Origin: Streptomyces cellulosae | Lineage (GTDB): Bacteria > Actinomycetota > Actinomycetes > Streptomycetales > Streptomycetaceae | DNA: 64,000 nucleotides | NCBI RefSeq assembly: GCF_000721105.1 | Contig: NZ_JOEV01000039.1 | Coordinates: 62,001-126,000, forward strand | Direction: 5' to 3' | Part shown: piece after piece, positions 44,942-54,358 of the stretch | Layout: each line of letters starts with the position of its first letter | How positions within the stretch are numbered: the stretch's first letter is position 1 | Notes under the pieces: model-generated | Seen by the model: the letters and a program-made list of their open reading frames with translations, nothing else | Database searches by the model: none | What the model was told of the DNA's origin: nothing | Translations under genes and position numbers: made by a program

Positions 44942-47900
44942 GCCACGTCCCCGGGACGCTCATCCGCGCCCGGAACCGCGACTGGATCGTGCTGCCCGGC
45001 ACCACCGAAGAGCTGGTCCTCGCCCAACCTCTCGACGGAGACCGCGAGTTCGTCGCGGCCCTCTTTCCAGGCGAGGTCGGCAAGCCGGGCTTCGGCCGCC
45101 CACAGCCACGGCCAGGTGAGGCCGGTGACTTCGCCTCCGCCTCGCTGCTGCGCACCGCCCTGCGGATCGCCTCGACGGCGGGCGCGGGCCCCTTCCGCTC
45201 ACTGGCCTCGGTCGCGGTACAGCCCCGCCAGTATCAGCTGGTCCCGCTGATGATGGCTCTGCGTATGGACCCCGTACGTCTCCTCATCGGCGACGATGTC
45301 GGTATCGGCAAGACCATCGAGTCCGCGCTGATCGCCCGGGAGCTCGTGGAGCAGGGTTCCGCACGGAACATGACCGTGCTGTGCTCGCCCTCGCTCGCCG
45401 AACAGTGGCAGCGCGAGCTGCGCGACAAGTTCGGCATGGAGGCGGAGCTGGTGCTGCCGTCCACCGCCGCGCGTCTGCAGAAGGCGATCGACGACCCCAA
45501 CCTGTCGATCTTCGACCACTATCCGGTCACGGTCGTATCCACCGACTTCATCAAGCAGGACGAGCGCCGTGACGCGTTCCGCCGCCACTGCCCCGACCTG
45601 CTCATCGTCGACGAGGCCCACACCTGCGTCGGCGCCGGCAGCGGCGACGAGCCGCAGAAACGCTACGAGCTGCTGTCGGCGCTCGCCGACCGCGAGGAGC
45701 GCGACCGCCACCTGATCCTGGTCACCGCGACCCCTCACAGCGGAGACCCGCAGGCTTTCTCCAAGCTCACCGGCCTCCTCGACCCCTCACTGCGCACTCT
45801 GGACACCAGCCGGTCCGCTGACCGCGATCGGCTGGCCCGCCACTTCGTGCAGCGCCGCCGCCACGACATCAAGCGGTACGTCGGTCAGGACACACCCTTC
45901 CCCGAGGACCGGGACACCCAGGACGCGCTCTACCGGCTCGACGCCGACTACGCCCGCTTCGTCGCCGACATCATCGCCTACACGCGCCAGCAGGTACGTC
46001 ACCCCGGTGGCGACCACCAGCAGCGCATGTCCTGGTGGACGGCGCTCACCTTGCTGCGCTGCGTCCTGTCCTCGCCCGCCGCGGCCGCCGCGACCCTGCG
46101 AACCCGTTCGCTCGTCGCCGCCACTCGCAGCAAGACCGAGGCCGAGAAGCTGGGCCGGGCCGCCGCTTTCGAGCTCTCCGACGACGAGACCGCCGAAGGC
46201 ATGGACCTGGTCCCCGGCTCACTCCCGGACGAGCCGGAGACCGCGAGGGAAGCCGAGGACGGCCGTACGGACGAGGCCAGGCGCCGCAGGGCCGAGGCAA
46301 AGGCCCTCGCTGCCTTCGCCGAGCGGGCGGACGCCCTCGCCGGACCCGAGACCGACGCCAAGCTGCGCATACTCGTGGACCGGGTCAAGCGGCAGCTGGT
46401 CGACGGCTACGACCCGATCGTCTTCTGCCACTACATCCCGACCGCCGAGTACGTCGCCAAGCACCTCAAGGAGGAACTGGGCCGCAACGCGAGCGTCGAG
46501 GCGGTCACCGGCACCCTCCACCCCGACGCCCGCCAGGCCCGGGTGGACGAACTCACTGCACGGCGCGGCCGGCACGTACTGGTCGCCACCGACTGCCTCT
46601 CCGAGGGCGTCAACCTCCAGGACCACTTCGGCGCAGTCATCCACTACGACCTGTCGTGGAACCCGACACGCCACCTCCAGCGCGCGGGTCGCGTCGACCG
46701 CTTCGGCCAGCCGCGCCGCCGCGTCCGCGAGATCACTGTCTACGACACCGACACCGGCATCGACGGCCTCGTCCTGAAGGTGCTCATCCAGAAGCACAAG
46801 GACATCGCCGACCAGACCGGTGTGGCCGTCCTCGTCCCCGACCAGGGCCGGGGCGTCCTCGAAGCCCTCGCCAGCGCGCTGCTGCTGCGCGGCAGGCAGC
46901 CCGAGGGCCAGCTCACACTGGACTTCGAGGAGGACCCCGACTTCGGCCGCGCCCGCGAAGCCCTGCACAAGGAGTGGGAGTCGGCCGCCGAGCGCGAGTC
47001 GAAGGTGCTCACCAAGTTCGCCCACACCGGGCTGCGCCCGGAGGAGGTGGAGGCCGAACTCGACGCGCTGCGGCAGGCGTTGGGCGACCCCGGCGACATC
47101 GCCACGTTCACCCGCGAGGCCTTGGCCCAGCTGGGCGCCCAGCCGATCGGTGACTCCCGCGACCGCGGCTTCAAAGCCCCGGTCGACCCGCTGCCGACCG
47201 GCCTCAAGCACGCCCTCGGCTTCTACGAGGACGCCGATCAGACCGTCGCGCCGGGCGGGGCTCCCAAGGCGAAGGCGAAGGGTCGCTCCCGGTCCGTTCC
47301 CCGCGACCTCGTCTTCCGGGAGGACCTTCCGGTCGCCCGCGGCGAGCACGCCCTCTTCCGCACCGATCCCGCCGTACGCGCCCTCGCCCGCTACCTCCTC
47401 GACGCGGCCGTCGACACCAGCCTGCCGCCCGAGGAGCGCCCCGCCCGGCGTCTCGGCGTGATCCGCACCGCGGCCGTGGACCGCCGTACCGTCCTGCTGC
47501 TCGCCCGCTACCGCTTCCGCCTCACTCTGCCCCCGCGCGAGGCGGGCGAGGAAGCGCGTGTCCTGGTCGCCGACGACGCCCAGATCGTCGCCTGGCGCAC
47601 CGGCGACGACGGCCGCCGCGTCTGGCTGTCCGACGAGGAGACGGCCGCCCTTCTCACCGCCACCCCCGACAGCAACACCCTTCCCGCCCTGCGCGACCAG
47701 CAGGCAGCCCGCGCCACCGCGGAACTCGATGACGACGAGGTACGCGACCACCTGACCGCCCGCGGCCGACTCCTCGCCGACCGGCTGCGCGACGCCCACC
47801 AGCGGGTCCGCGAGGCCGCCGGCCAGCGTGGCCGCGAGCGCGGCGCCGCCGCCGTACGCCGCATCGGCGTCGAGCCGTCCGGCGAGCCCGACCGGCTCGG

Positions 47901-47961
47901 CGTGTACGTGTACCTGAACGTCCCGGCCGCACAGCAGACCATCCCCGGAGGAGACCGGTGA
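44938..47961 (+). CDS. SNF2-type helicase (DrmD-like)
   Basis: 1007 aa from ATG 44938, overlapping the previous stop. An OB-like N-terminal ~70 residues (GTLIRARNRDWIVLPGTTEELVLAQPLDGD) precedes the SNF2 core: DDVGIGKTIESALIARELV (Walker A ~122), LLIVDEAHTCVG (DEAH ~225), LVTATPHSG, VATDCLSEGVNLQDHF and HLQRAGRVDRFGQ (motif VI ~581). The C-terminal ~400 residues are charged and specific to this family. Class 1 DISARM encodes a similar SNF2 helicase (DrmD) beside its methylase. Expected to translocate on DNA; restriction role inferred. Confidence 0.88.
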   Translation: MSHVPGTLIRARNRDWIVLPGTTEELVLAQPLDGDREFVAALFPGEVGKPGFGRPQPRPGEAGDFASASLLRTALRIASTAGAGPFRSLASVAVQPRQYQLVPLMMALRMDPVRLLIGDDVGIGKTIESALIARELVEQGSARNMTVLCSPSLAEQWQRELRDKFGMEAELVLPSTAARLQKAIDDPNLSIFDHYPVTVVSTDFIKQDERRDAFRRHCPDLLIVDEAHTCVGAGSGDEPQKRYELLSALADREERDRHLILVTATPHSGDPQAFSKLTGLLDPSLRTLDTSRSADRDRLARHFVQRRRHDIKRYVGQDTPFPEDRDTQDALYRLDADYARFVADIIAYTRQQVRHPGGDHQQRMSWWTALTLLRCVLSSPAAAAATLRTRSLVAATRSKTEAEKLGRAAAFELSDDETAEGMDLVPGSLPDEPETAREAEDGRTDEARRRRAEAKALAAFAERADALAGPETDAKLRILVDRVKRQLVDGYDPIVFCHYIPTAEYVAKHLKEELGRNASVEAVTGTLHPDARQARVDELTARRGRHVLVATDCLSEGVNLQDHFGAVIHYDLSWNPTRHLQRAGRVDRFGQPRRRVREITVYDTDTGIDGLVLKVLIQKHKDIADQTGVAVLVPDQGRGVLEALASALLLRGRQPEGQLTLDFEEDPDFGRAREALHKEWESAAERESKVLTKFAHTGLRPEEVEAELDALRQALGDPGDIATFTREALAQLGAQPIGDSRDRGFKAPVDPLPTGLKHALGFYEDADQTVAPGGAPKAKAKGRSRSVPRDLVFREDLPVARGEHALFRTDPAVRALARYLLDAAVDTSLPPEERPARRLGVIRTAAVDRRTVLLLARYRFRLTLPPREAGEEARVLVADDAQIVAWRTGDDGRRVWLSDEETAALLTATPDSNTLPALRDQQAARATAELDDDEVRDHLTARGRLLADRLRDAHQRVREAAGQRGRERGAAAVRRIGVEPSGEPDRLGVYVYLNVPAAQQTIPGGDR

Positions 47962-50900
47962 CCGCCCTCGCACCCGACCGCCTCCCCGCCTCCCCCGCCG
48001 TACGCGTCGAGGGCGGCCTGCTCTCCGCCGACCTCCTCGGCAAGATCCGCTCCGGCGACCCCGAACTGCCCGGCAGCGCCCCCGCCGACTACGGACTCGG
48101 GCGCGGCGTACGCATCGAAGACGCCGCCAGCCGCAAGTGGAACGCGCTGCGCGCCGCGTACACCTCCCTCCAGGAGGAGTTGAAGGAACTCGACGGCAAG
48201 GTCGACCCCACGAAGGCGACCCGGGTCTGGCTCCTGACGCTCCTGGAGGAGCTGGGCTACGGTCGTCTCGCCGCTCGCCGTGGCGGCATCAGGCTGCCCG
48301 GCCGTGACCCCTACCAGGTCAGCCACGACTGGCAGGACCACGTCCCCGTCCACCTCCTCGGCTGGAACACCGAGCTCGACCGCTGGTCGGCGGGCAGCTC
48401 CCGGGCCCCCCAGTCGATGATGCAGGAGCTGCTCAACGCCTCCCCTGATCACCTGTGGGGCATCCTCTCCAACGGCCGGGTCCTGCGCCTGCTGCGCGAC
48501 TCGACCGCGCTCGTCGGCTCCGCGTATGTCGAGTTCGACCTCGAAGCGATCTTCGGCGGCGGCGACTTCTCCGACTTCCTGCTGATGTACGCGCTGCTGC
48601 ACGCCTCCCGCCTGGAGCTGGTGCCCAAACCGGAGAAGAAGCGCCGGGGGGCGGCCGCCGCCGAGGACGCGGACGAGGAGGAAGACGAGGGCGAGGCGGT
48701 GGGCGAGGAGGGCGCCGACGTCACGGCGTCCGACGAGGCCCCGCTCACTCCGGCGGACTGCCGCCTGGAGTGGTGGCGCGACTTCGCCGTCGAGACCGGC
48801 ATCCGCTCCCGCAACCTGCTGCGCGACCAGGTCGCCAAGGCCCTGTCCATCCTCGGTACGGGCTTCCTCCAGAACAACCCGGACCTCACCGACGCGATCA
48901 CTGTGGGCGGCCGTCGCGCCCTCGACGAGTTCCACCACGAACTGCTGCGCCTCGCCTACCAGCTGATCTTCCTCTTCGTCGCCGAGGACCGCGACGCCCT
49001 CCTCGTACGGCCCGATCGCAAGGCCACCAAGGCCGAGGTGAAGGCCAACCAGGCGGCCCGCGAGCGCTACACCCTCTATTTCTCCACCGCCCGCCTGCGC
49101 CGCATCGCCTCCCGCCGCAAGGGCGACCACAATATCGACCTGTGGGAAGGCCTCAAGCACGTCCTGAACGCCCTCGGCCGCGATGGAGGAGAACCCGCGC
49201 TGGCGCTCCCCGGCCTCGGCGGTCTCTACTACCTTCCTGAGCCCAGCGAGATCGACGAGGACGCCAGGCCCACCCGCCTCCCCGGGGGAGCCGAACCGCT
49301 GCGTGCGGCCAAGCTGCCCAACGAGCGGCTCCTGGAGGCCGTACGCCTGCTCTCCCGGATCAAGGACAAGGGCCGCACCACTCGCGTCGACTACCGCCAC
49401 CTCGGTGCCGAGGAACTGGGCAGCGTCTACGAGTCCCTCCTGGAACTCGTACCGGCCCGCGAGGCCGACAACGAGATCTTCGAGCTCAAGGATCTCGTCG
49501 CGGGCAACAAACGCAAGCTGACCGGCTCGTACTACACCCCCGCCGTTCTGATCGAGAAGCTCCTCGACAACGCCCTCGACCCGGTCATAGAGCGGTACGC
49601 CGCCTCGGGCATCCCGGACCACCTGCTCCGGATCAACTTCGTGGACCCGTCCTGTGGTTCGGGCCACGTCCTGGTCGCGGCGGCCCGGCGCATCGCGCTT
49701 AGGTACGCGCGGATGGAGTACGAGGAGAGCCAGCCCGCTCCGGAACGGGTCCGCGAGGCGATGGCCAAGGTCGTACGCCGCTGCGTCCACGGTGTCGACA
49801 TCAACCCGCTCGCCGCGGAACTGGCCAAGGTGTCGTTGTGGTTGGAGTCGCTGACCCCCGGTGAGCCTCTCGCCTACCTCGACGACCGCATCAAGACTGG
49901 TAACGCTCTACTGGGGGCGACTCCGGCCGCGCTGGAGAAGGGCGTCCTGGACGGGGCGTTCGAGAAGCTGGAGGGTGACGACCAATCCGTCGTCACCAAG
50001 CTGCGCCAGCAGAACGAGAGGGAGCAGAAGGGCGCGTCGCACCTGCCGTTCGACGAGCGGATCGTACGCACCAGCACCGCGACCGTGCGCGTGGAGGCGG
50101 AGAAGGTCGCCAAGATTGGCGACCGCAGCCTGGCCGAGGTGCGCCAACACGCCCGCGCTCACCGGGAGTTCGAGAAGTGGCCTGAACTGCGGCACATGAA
50201 GCGAGTCGCGGACGTCTGGTGCGCGTCCTTCCTTTGGCCCAAGCACAAAGGCGCGCCCACGGCGATCACGACGAACGTGCTGCGTGCCGTGGAGGAGGAC
50301 AAGGACGACAAGCCGCTGGAAGACGAGGCGGCCGAGCTGATCCTGAAGGACATCGTCCGCCGCAATCAGTTCTTCCACTGGCACCTGGAATTCCCGCGCG
50401 TCTTCCGCGTGGAGGACGCGGATGCCTCCGACGCGAACTCGGACACGGGCTGGCAGGGCGGCTTCGACGCAGTGCTGGGCAACCCGCCGTGGGAGCGCGT
50501 GGAACTGAAGGAGAAGGAGTGGTTCGCGGCACGTGATGAGCGAATCGCTGCGGCGGCAACAGCTGAACGTAAGAGGCTGATTGATGCGCTACAGGAAAGT
50601 GTAGATGAAAATGGAAAGCCGCTGGATGGCAATCGTGGTCTGCACCAGGAATTCCTAGCTGCTCGGCGCGAATCCGGTGGGCTGCTTGCTGTCTTGAAGG
50701 GTTCTGGTCTGTTTCCGCTGACAGCTCAGCGGCGCATCAACGTATACGCACTCTTTGCAGAACGAGCGAGGGCGCTGCTGTCGCCGCAGGGAATGTCTGG
50801 CTTGGTATTGCCTACGGGGATTGCTACAGATGAGGCTACGTCGCCTTTCTTTGCGGATCTCCTATCGCGGCAGCAACTGGTAACAGTGCTGGATCTGGAG

Positions 50901-52376
50901 AACGAGGAAAAACTCTTCCCGGCGGTTCATAACCAGTATCGCTTTTGCCTATTCACTATGGCTGGGGGGAAAAACTCGGAGACCTATAAGGCCGTCCGAC
51001 TAGCTTTCCGTGCACGCCGACCAGATCAACTAGACGCGCGAGAGTTTACGTTGAGCATTGGTGAGTTCGCTCGCATTAACCCTAATACTAAGACTGCTCC
51101 AGTCTGCGAGAGTCCTGACCATGCTCGACTTATCCGACAGGTTCATCAGAGAGTTCCAATCTTCCGGGAAGTAGCGAAAGAGTCTAAGAGCCCCTGGGGA
51201 GAAATTAAATTTTCCCAAATGGTTAACATGTCCAGCGACTCGAAGCTATTCCGTTATGCCGAAAGCTTGCGTGGTTCCGGATGGCGCTTGGACGGAAACG
51301 TGTTCGTAAAGGGTGAGGCGAAGTTCTTGCCGCTATACGAAGGAAAGCTGGTGCATCATTTTGATGGCAGGTTCGCTACCTATAGGGGCGCGACCCAGGC
51401 GCAGATCAACAAAGGGACACTGCCTCGTCTGTCAGTGCGAGAGCACGCTGACCCCGGAGTGCTCCCGATGCCTCAGAAATGGATGGATGAGTCAGAGGCT
51501 GATGAGAGGCTGGCTGCTAGTTCGAGGCGCAGCTGGTCGGGATGGCGTCATGGCTGGCTCATGGGCTGGCGGGATGTGTGTCGGGCTGCTGACGAGCGAA
51601 CGTTGATTCCCGCAGTCATTCCTCGCACTGTAGTCGGTCACAAGTTTCCCTTGATGTTTCCCGCTTACGGTGCCGAGCTCCTGCTTGCTACGCTAAGCAG
51701 CTTTATCGTGGATTATGTAGCTCGTCAGAAGTATGCAGGTGCTTCATTTGCATATTTCACTTTGAAGCAGCTTCCGGTGCTGCCGCCGTCTGCTTTTGAG
51801 CTCTCCGCGCCGTGGACACGGGGCGCCCCCCTCGCCGACTGGATTCGCCCCCGAGTCCTCGAACTCACCTACACCTCCTACGAGATGGCCCCCTGGGCGA
51901 AGTACCTGGGCGACGACGGCCCGCCCTTCATATGGGATGAGGAGCGCCGCTTCCTGATCCGCGCCGAGCTGGACGCCGCGTACTTCCACCTTTACGGGAT
52001 CGAGCGCGCGGACGTGGACCTCGTCCTGGACAGCTTCCGGGCGTTCAAGAACAGGAAGCCGGAACTCTTCGAGGACACGAAGAAGGAGATCGTCCGCGTG
52101 TATGAGGCGATGGCTGAGGGCCGTCCCTTCACGCACGAGTCCCTCACCCCACCGCCCGCGCAGGGCCCGCGTCATCCCCCCGGCACGAGCCCGCTCACCC
52201 GCGTTGCTCCGGTCGGAGGCCCTCCGAAGGGCCCGGCGGTTCCGGCCCAGAAGAAGGGGCGCCGCAAGTCCACCCCTGATCAGCTGGGTGGGGGCCTGTT
52301 CGACCTGGACGAGGTCGAGGGCGTCGACGTACAGCTGGACCTGCTCGGCATGTTCGACGAGGACGAGAAGGCGTAA
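47958..52376 (+). CDS. Eco57I-like N6-adenine DNA methyltransferase (DrmMI-like)
   Basis: 1472 aa from GTG 47958 (GTGA overlap). A long N-terminal part of ~530 residues precedes motif X (KLTGSYYTPAVLIEKLL), SAM motif I DPSCGSGHVLVAA (~563) and catalytic motif IV NPPW (~842, DAVLGNPPWERV), intact for N6-adenine methylation. Residues ~858-1281 (nt ~50530-51800) are a lower-GC block (one sampled line is 48% GC, against ~70% nearby) containing the probable target-recognition domain. Both block edges keep the reading frame. The C-terminus (FDLDEVEGVDVQLDLLGMFDEDEKA) is acidic. It presumably marks self DNA for the island's helicase module. A strong bidirectional hairpin follows. Confidence 0.9.
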   Translation: MTALAPDRLPASPAVRVEGGLLSADLLGKIRSGDPELPGSAPADYGLGRGVRIEDAASRKWNALRAAYTSLQEELKELDGKVDPTKATRVWLLTLLEELGYGRLAARRGGIRLPGRDPYQVSHDWQDHVPVHLLGWNTELDRWSAGSSRAPQSMMQELLNASPDHLWGILSNGRVLRLLRDSTALVGSAYVEFDLEAIFGGGDFSDFLLMYALLHASRLELVPKPEKKRRGAAAAEDADEEEDEGEAVGEEGADVTASDEAPLTPADCRLEWWRDFAVETGIRSRNLLRDQVAKALSILGTGFLQNNPDLTDAITVGGRRALDEFHHELLRLAYQLIFLFVAEDRDALLVRPDRKATKAEVKANQAARERYTLYFSTARLRRIASRRKGDHNIDLWEGLKHVLNALGRDGGEPALALPGLGGLYYLPEPSEIDEDARPTRLPGGAEPLRAAKLPNERLLEAVRLLSRIKDKGRTTRVDYRHLGAEELGSVYESLLELVPAREADNEIFELKDLVAGNKRKLTGSYYTPAVLIEKLLDNALDPVIERYAASGIPDHLLRINFVDPSCGSGHVLVAAARRIALRYARMEYEESQPAPERVREAMAKVVRRCVHGVDINPLAAELAKVSLWLESLTPGEPLAYLDDRIKTGNALLGATPAALEKGVLDGAFEKLEGDDQSVVTKLRQQNEREQKGASHLPFDERIVRTSTATVRVEAEKVAKIGDRSLAEVRQHARAHREFEKWPELRHMKRVADVWCASFLWPKHKGAPTAITTNVLRAVEEDKDDKPLEDEAAELILKDIVRRNQFFHWHLEFPRVFRVEDADASDANSDTGWQGGFDAVLGNPPWERVELKEKEWFAARDERIAAAATAERKRLIDALQESVDENGKPLDGNRGLHQEFLAARRESGGLLAVLKGSGLFPLTAQRRINVYALFAERARALLSPQGMSGLVLPTGIATDEATSPFFADLLSRQQLVTVLDLENEEKLFPAVHNQYRFCLFTMAGGKNSETYKAVRLAFRARRPDQLDAREFTLSIGEFARINPNTKTAPVCESPDHARLIRQVHQRVPIFREVAKESKSPWGEIKFSQMVNMSSDSKLFRYAESLRGSGWRLDGNVFVKGEAKFLPLYEGKLVHHFDGRFATYRGATQAQINKGTLPRLSVREHADPGVLPMPQKWMDESEADERLAASSRRSWSGWRHGWLMGWRDVCRAADERTLIPAVIPRTVVGHKFPLMFPAYGAELLLATLSSFIVDYVARQKYAGASFAYFTLKQLPVLPPSAFELSAPWTRGAPLADWIRPRVLELTYTSYEMAPWAKYLGDDGPPFIWDEERRFLIRAELDAAYFHLYGIERADVDLVLDSFRAFKNRKPELFEDTKKEIVRVYEAMAEGRPFTHESLTPPPAQGPRHPPGTSPLTRVAPVGGPPKGPAVPAQKKGRRKSTPDQLGGGLFDLDEVEGVDVQLDLLGMFDEDEKA
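50530..51800 (+). other. Low-GC mosaic segment inside the methyltransferase gene
   Basis: Third positions shift to A/T and the codon choice no longer matches the flanks; a sample at 50881-50940 has 29 of 60 G/C. The change is abrupt at both ends, near the NPPW motif and again near 51800. It spans the region where Eco57I-type enzymes carry their specificity domain. Confidence 0.8.
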
Positions 52377-52395
52377 CGAGCGGGGCACAAGCAGC

Positions 52396-52430
52396 CGGGC
52401 GGGTGCGGGAGTTACTCCCGCACCCGCCCG
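52396..52430. terminator. Bidirectional terminator closing the methyltransferase operon
   Basis: A perfect 16-bp stem (CGGGCGGGTGCGGGAG / CTCCCGCACCCGCCCG) with a 3-nt loop lies between convergent stops of the methylase and the DUF397 gene. Confidence 0.88.
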
Positions 52431-52453
52431 CGTACATTCCGTACGGCTCGGAC

Positions 52454-52654
52454 TCAGCTGTCCAGCGACGACTTCGCCGCGAGCGCCGTGAACACCGACC
52501 AGGTGCCCGGCGCGACGACGAGCGGACGGATCCCTGTGTCCTTGGAGTCGCGGATGTGGACTGCCTCGGGGTGCAGGGCGACCTCGACGCAGTTGTCCCC
52601 ATCTCCGCCGCTGTAGCTGCTCTTGAACCAGCTCAGCTCAGGGGTGGTGCTCAT
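52454..52654 (-). CDS. DUF397 domain protein
   Basis: 66 aa from ATG 52654, overlapping the upstream regulator stop (ATGA). Contains LSWFKSSYSGGDGDNCVEVAL and VHIRDSKDTGIRPLVV, the DUF397 signature. In Streptomyces such proteins are typically paired with an XRE/DUF5753 regulator, as here, and may act as antitoxin- or anti-regulator-like partners. Confidence 0.93.
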   Translation of the reverse strand: MSTTPELSWFKSSYSGGDGDNCVEVALHPEAVHIRDSKDTGIRPLVVAPGTWSVFTALAAKSSLDS

Positions 52655-53499
52655 AGCGCTCCTCGCATCTGTTCCAGCAGGTTCACGGTAGCCCGGCAAT
52701 CCAGGGCTTGGGAACGCAGCTTGCCATAGCGCTGGTTGAGCACACTCACTTCGCCAGGGTCAGTGATCAGGGTGCTGGACCGATGTCCCTCGGTGTAGCC
52801 GAACCACCGGTGTCCTGGGGTCTCGGCCAAGTACAGCTGGCCGTCGACTCCACAATGGTCCTCCTGTTGGAGAGGCATGACCTGGATCTCGATGTTGGTC
52901 CGCTCTCCGATGCTCAGCAAGTGGTTGATGACATCCCTGGTGACAGATGCACCACCCACCTGGCGCTTCAGGATGGCCTGTTCGATGATGAACGTAAACG
53001 CAGTGTTCGGCCGCTCGGTGAGTAACGCCTGGCGTTCGAGCCGTGCCGCTACCTTGCGGTCGATTTGGTCCTCGGTGAATGGAGGAAGCTGCCGCTCAAA
53101 CACCGCCCGCGCGTACCCCTCCGGCTGCAACAACCCCGGAACCGCCCGGCACTCATACGCATACAGGGAGATCGCCTCCTCCTCGATCCCCGCCCACTGT
53201 CGGAACCAGGAAGCCAGCCCCGCCCGCCGCGTCAGACTCCGCGCCGCCGCCGTGAGGACCTTGACCGCGACCGCCCCGAGCACATCCTCGGCCCGTGAGG
53301 GCAGATCGGCCGGCGGGAACCGTTTGCCCTGCTCGATCTTGGCGATATAGGCCGCCGAGTACCGCACCCGCACGGCGAACTCCTCCTGCGTCAGGCCGGA
53401 TTCCTCCCGCAGGGCCTTCAGGACCGCGCCGAAGGTCTTGAGGCTGTCGGAGAGTTCCGGTTCACTGCTCGTGCCGCCTCCGTCGTGGTCCACTGCCAT
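52651..53499 (-). CDS. XRE-family regulator with DUF5753
   Basis: 282 aa from ATG 53499. The N-terminal HTH (~27-82) is FGAVLKALREESGLTQEEFAVRVRYSAAYIAKIEQGKRFPPADL. The C-terminal ~180 residues are DUF5753: WFRQWAGIEEEAISLYAYECRAVPGLLQPEGYARAVFE, then RQAIL... and VMPLQQEDHCGVDGQLYLAET. Such regulators form pairs with DUF397 proteins and are widespread in Streptomyces islands. Located between the methylase operon and the HATPase; possible transcriptional control of the island, unproven. Confidence 0.92.
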   Translation of the reverse strand: MAVDHDGGGTSSEPELSDSLKTFGAVLKALREESGLTQEEFAVRVRYSAAYIAKIEQGKRFPPADLPSRAEDVLGAVAVKVLTAAARSLTRRAGLASWFRQWAGIEEEAISLYAYECRAVPGLLQPEGYARAVFERQLPPFTEDQIDRKVAARLERQALLTERPNTAFTFIIEQAILKRQVGGASVTRDVINHLLSIGERTNIEIQVMPLQQEDHCGVDGQLYLAETPGHRWFGYTEGHRSSTLITDPGEVSVLNQRYGKLRSQALDCRATVNLLEQMRGAL

Positions 53500-53602
53500 C
53501 GCCGTGCGCCTCCCGTGCTCACGTTCTCGCCGCTCTCTGCACAATCTGCCCAACCCGTCCAGAGTCACGGTGAGTTACCCACCCAGTCCAGAGTGTGCAC
53601 TG

Positions 53603-53620
53603 ATACAGCCGTCTCTGTAT
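53603..53620. promoter_or_regulatory. Inverted repeat between the divergent XRE and HATPase genes
   Basis: ATACAG-CCGTCT-CTGTAT is a perfect 6-bp inverted repeat with a 6-nt spacer in the 169-nt divergent region, a candidate operator for the XRE regulator. Confidence 0.5.
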
Positions 53621-53668
53621 GGGTGTCGTGCCTGTTGGCGAGGTGAGAAGGGCCGGAACGCTGAACGT

Positions 53669-54169
53669 ATGCCGGCACCACGGGCCCAAGAGGCCGCTAC
53701 CGTAAGTGTGTTCGTCCAGAGGTTCTCCGCCACACGGCGCGGGGCGCGGCTCGCGCGCCGACTGGCCACGCTCCTGCTCGATTTGTGGGGCGTGCCGTAC
53801 GGCGGCCCCGCCTCCGACACCGTGACCCTCCTCGTCGCCGAACTCGCCTCGAACGCCGCCCTGCACGGGCGGGTCCCCGGGCGGGACTTCGAGCTCCGCC
53901 TTGGCTACGACGTCGCCACCGGTGTCGTACGAGTCGAGGTGTCGGACACGCACCCCGAGCGACCGAATCCGCCCGGGCCCGAGGCGGGGGTCCTCGAAGG
54001 CGGCCGGGGCCTGCTCCTCGTAGAGGCCCTGGCCTCGCGCTGGGGTGTGGACGAACGGCAGGGGCCGGGCAAGACGGTGTGGGCGGAGTACACGGTGCGA
54101 CGGGAAGCGGTGCGGGGGCCGGAGTCGCAATCGACGCCGGACTCTCTCCTCAACGACCCACTGAGATAG
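53669..54169 (+). CDS. HATPase anti-sigma/RsbW-like ATP-binding protein
   Basis: 166 aa from ATG 53669 (MPAPRAQEAATVSVFVQRF). Gly-His-Lys-Leu fold: N-box VTLLVAELASNAALHGR, then ELRLGYDVATGVVRVEVSDTHPERPNPP (G1 box), GGRGLLLVEALASRWGV (G2) and GPGKTVWAEYTV. It is the single-domain histidine kinase-like ATPase common in Streptomyces, often next to XRE/DUF397 pairs. Likely an anti-sigma or kinase-like regulator. The longer frame to 53438 lacks support. Confidence 0.85.
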   Translation: MPAPRAQEAATVSVFVQRFSATRRGARLARRLATLLLDLWGVPYGGPASDTVTLLVAELASNAALHGRVPGRDFELRLGYDVATGVVRVEVSDTHPERPNPPGPEAGVLEGGRGLLLVEALASRWGVDERQGPGKTVWAEYTVRREAVRGPESQSTPDSLLNDPLR

Positions 54170-54358
54170 CCGGGTTGAAAGCTTCGGCATGTGTCAGGGG
54201 TACGGGGTAGGGTTGCGAGGTCACGCCGTGTTGACGGGAGTGAACGCCCTGTCATCGCGGGGGATGCCGGCCGGCCTCGGCCGACCGGCCATCCGGTCCG
54301 GAGCCGCCCGGTCGCACGCTCGTTCGGACGGCGCCGTCATGCCCGTACCCTGCGAGGA

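Noticed and set aside
39695..52376. Complete canonical class 1 DISARM
   Set aside because: No separate DrmB and no DrmC gene are visible, so only a related system is claimed.
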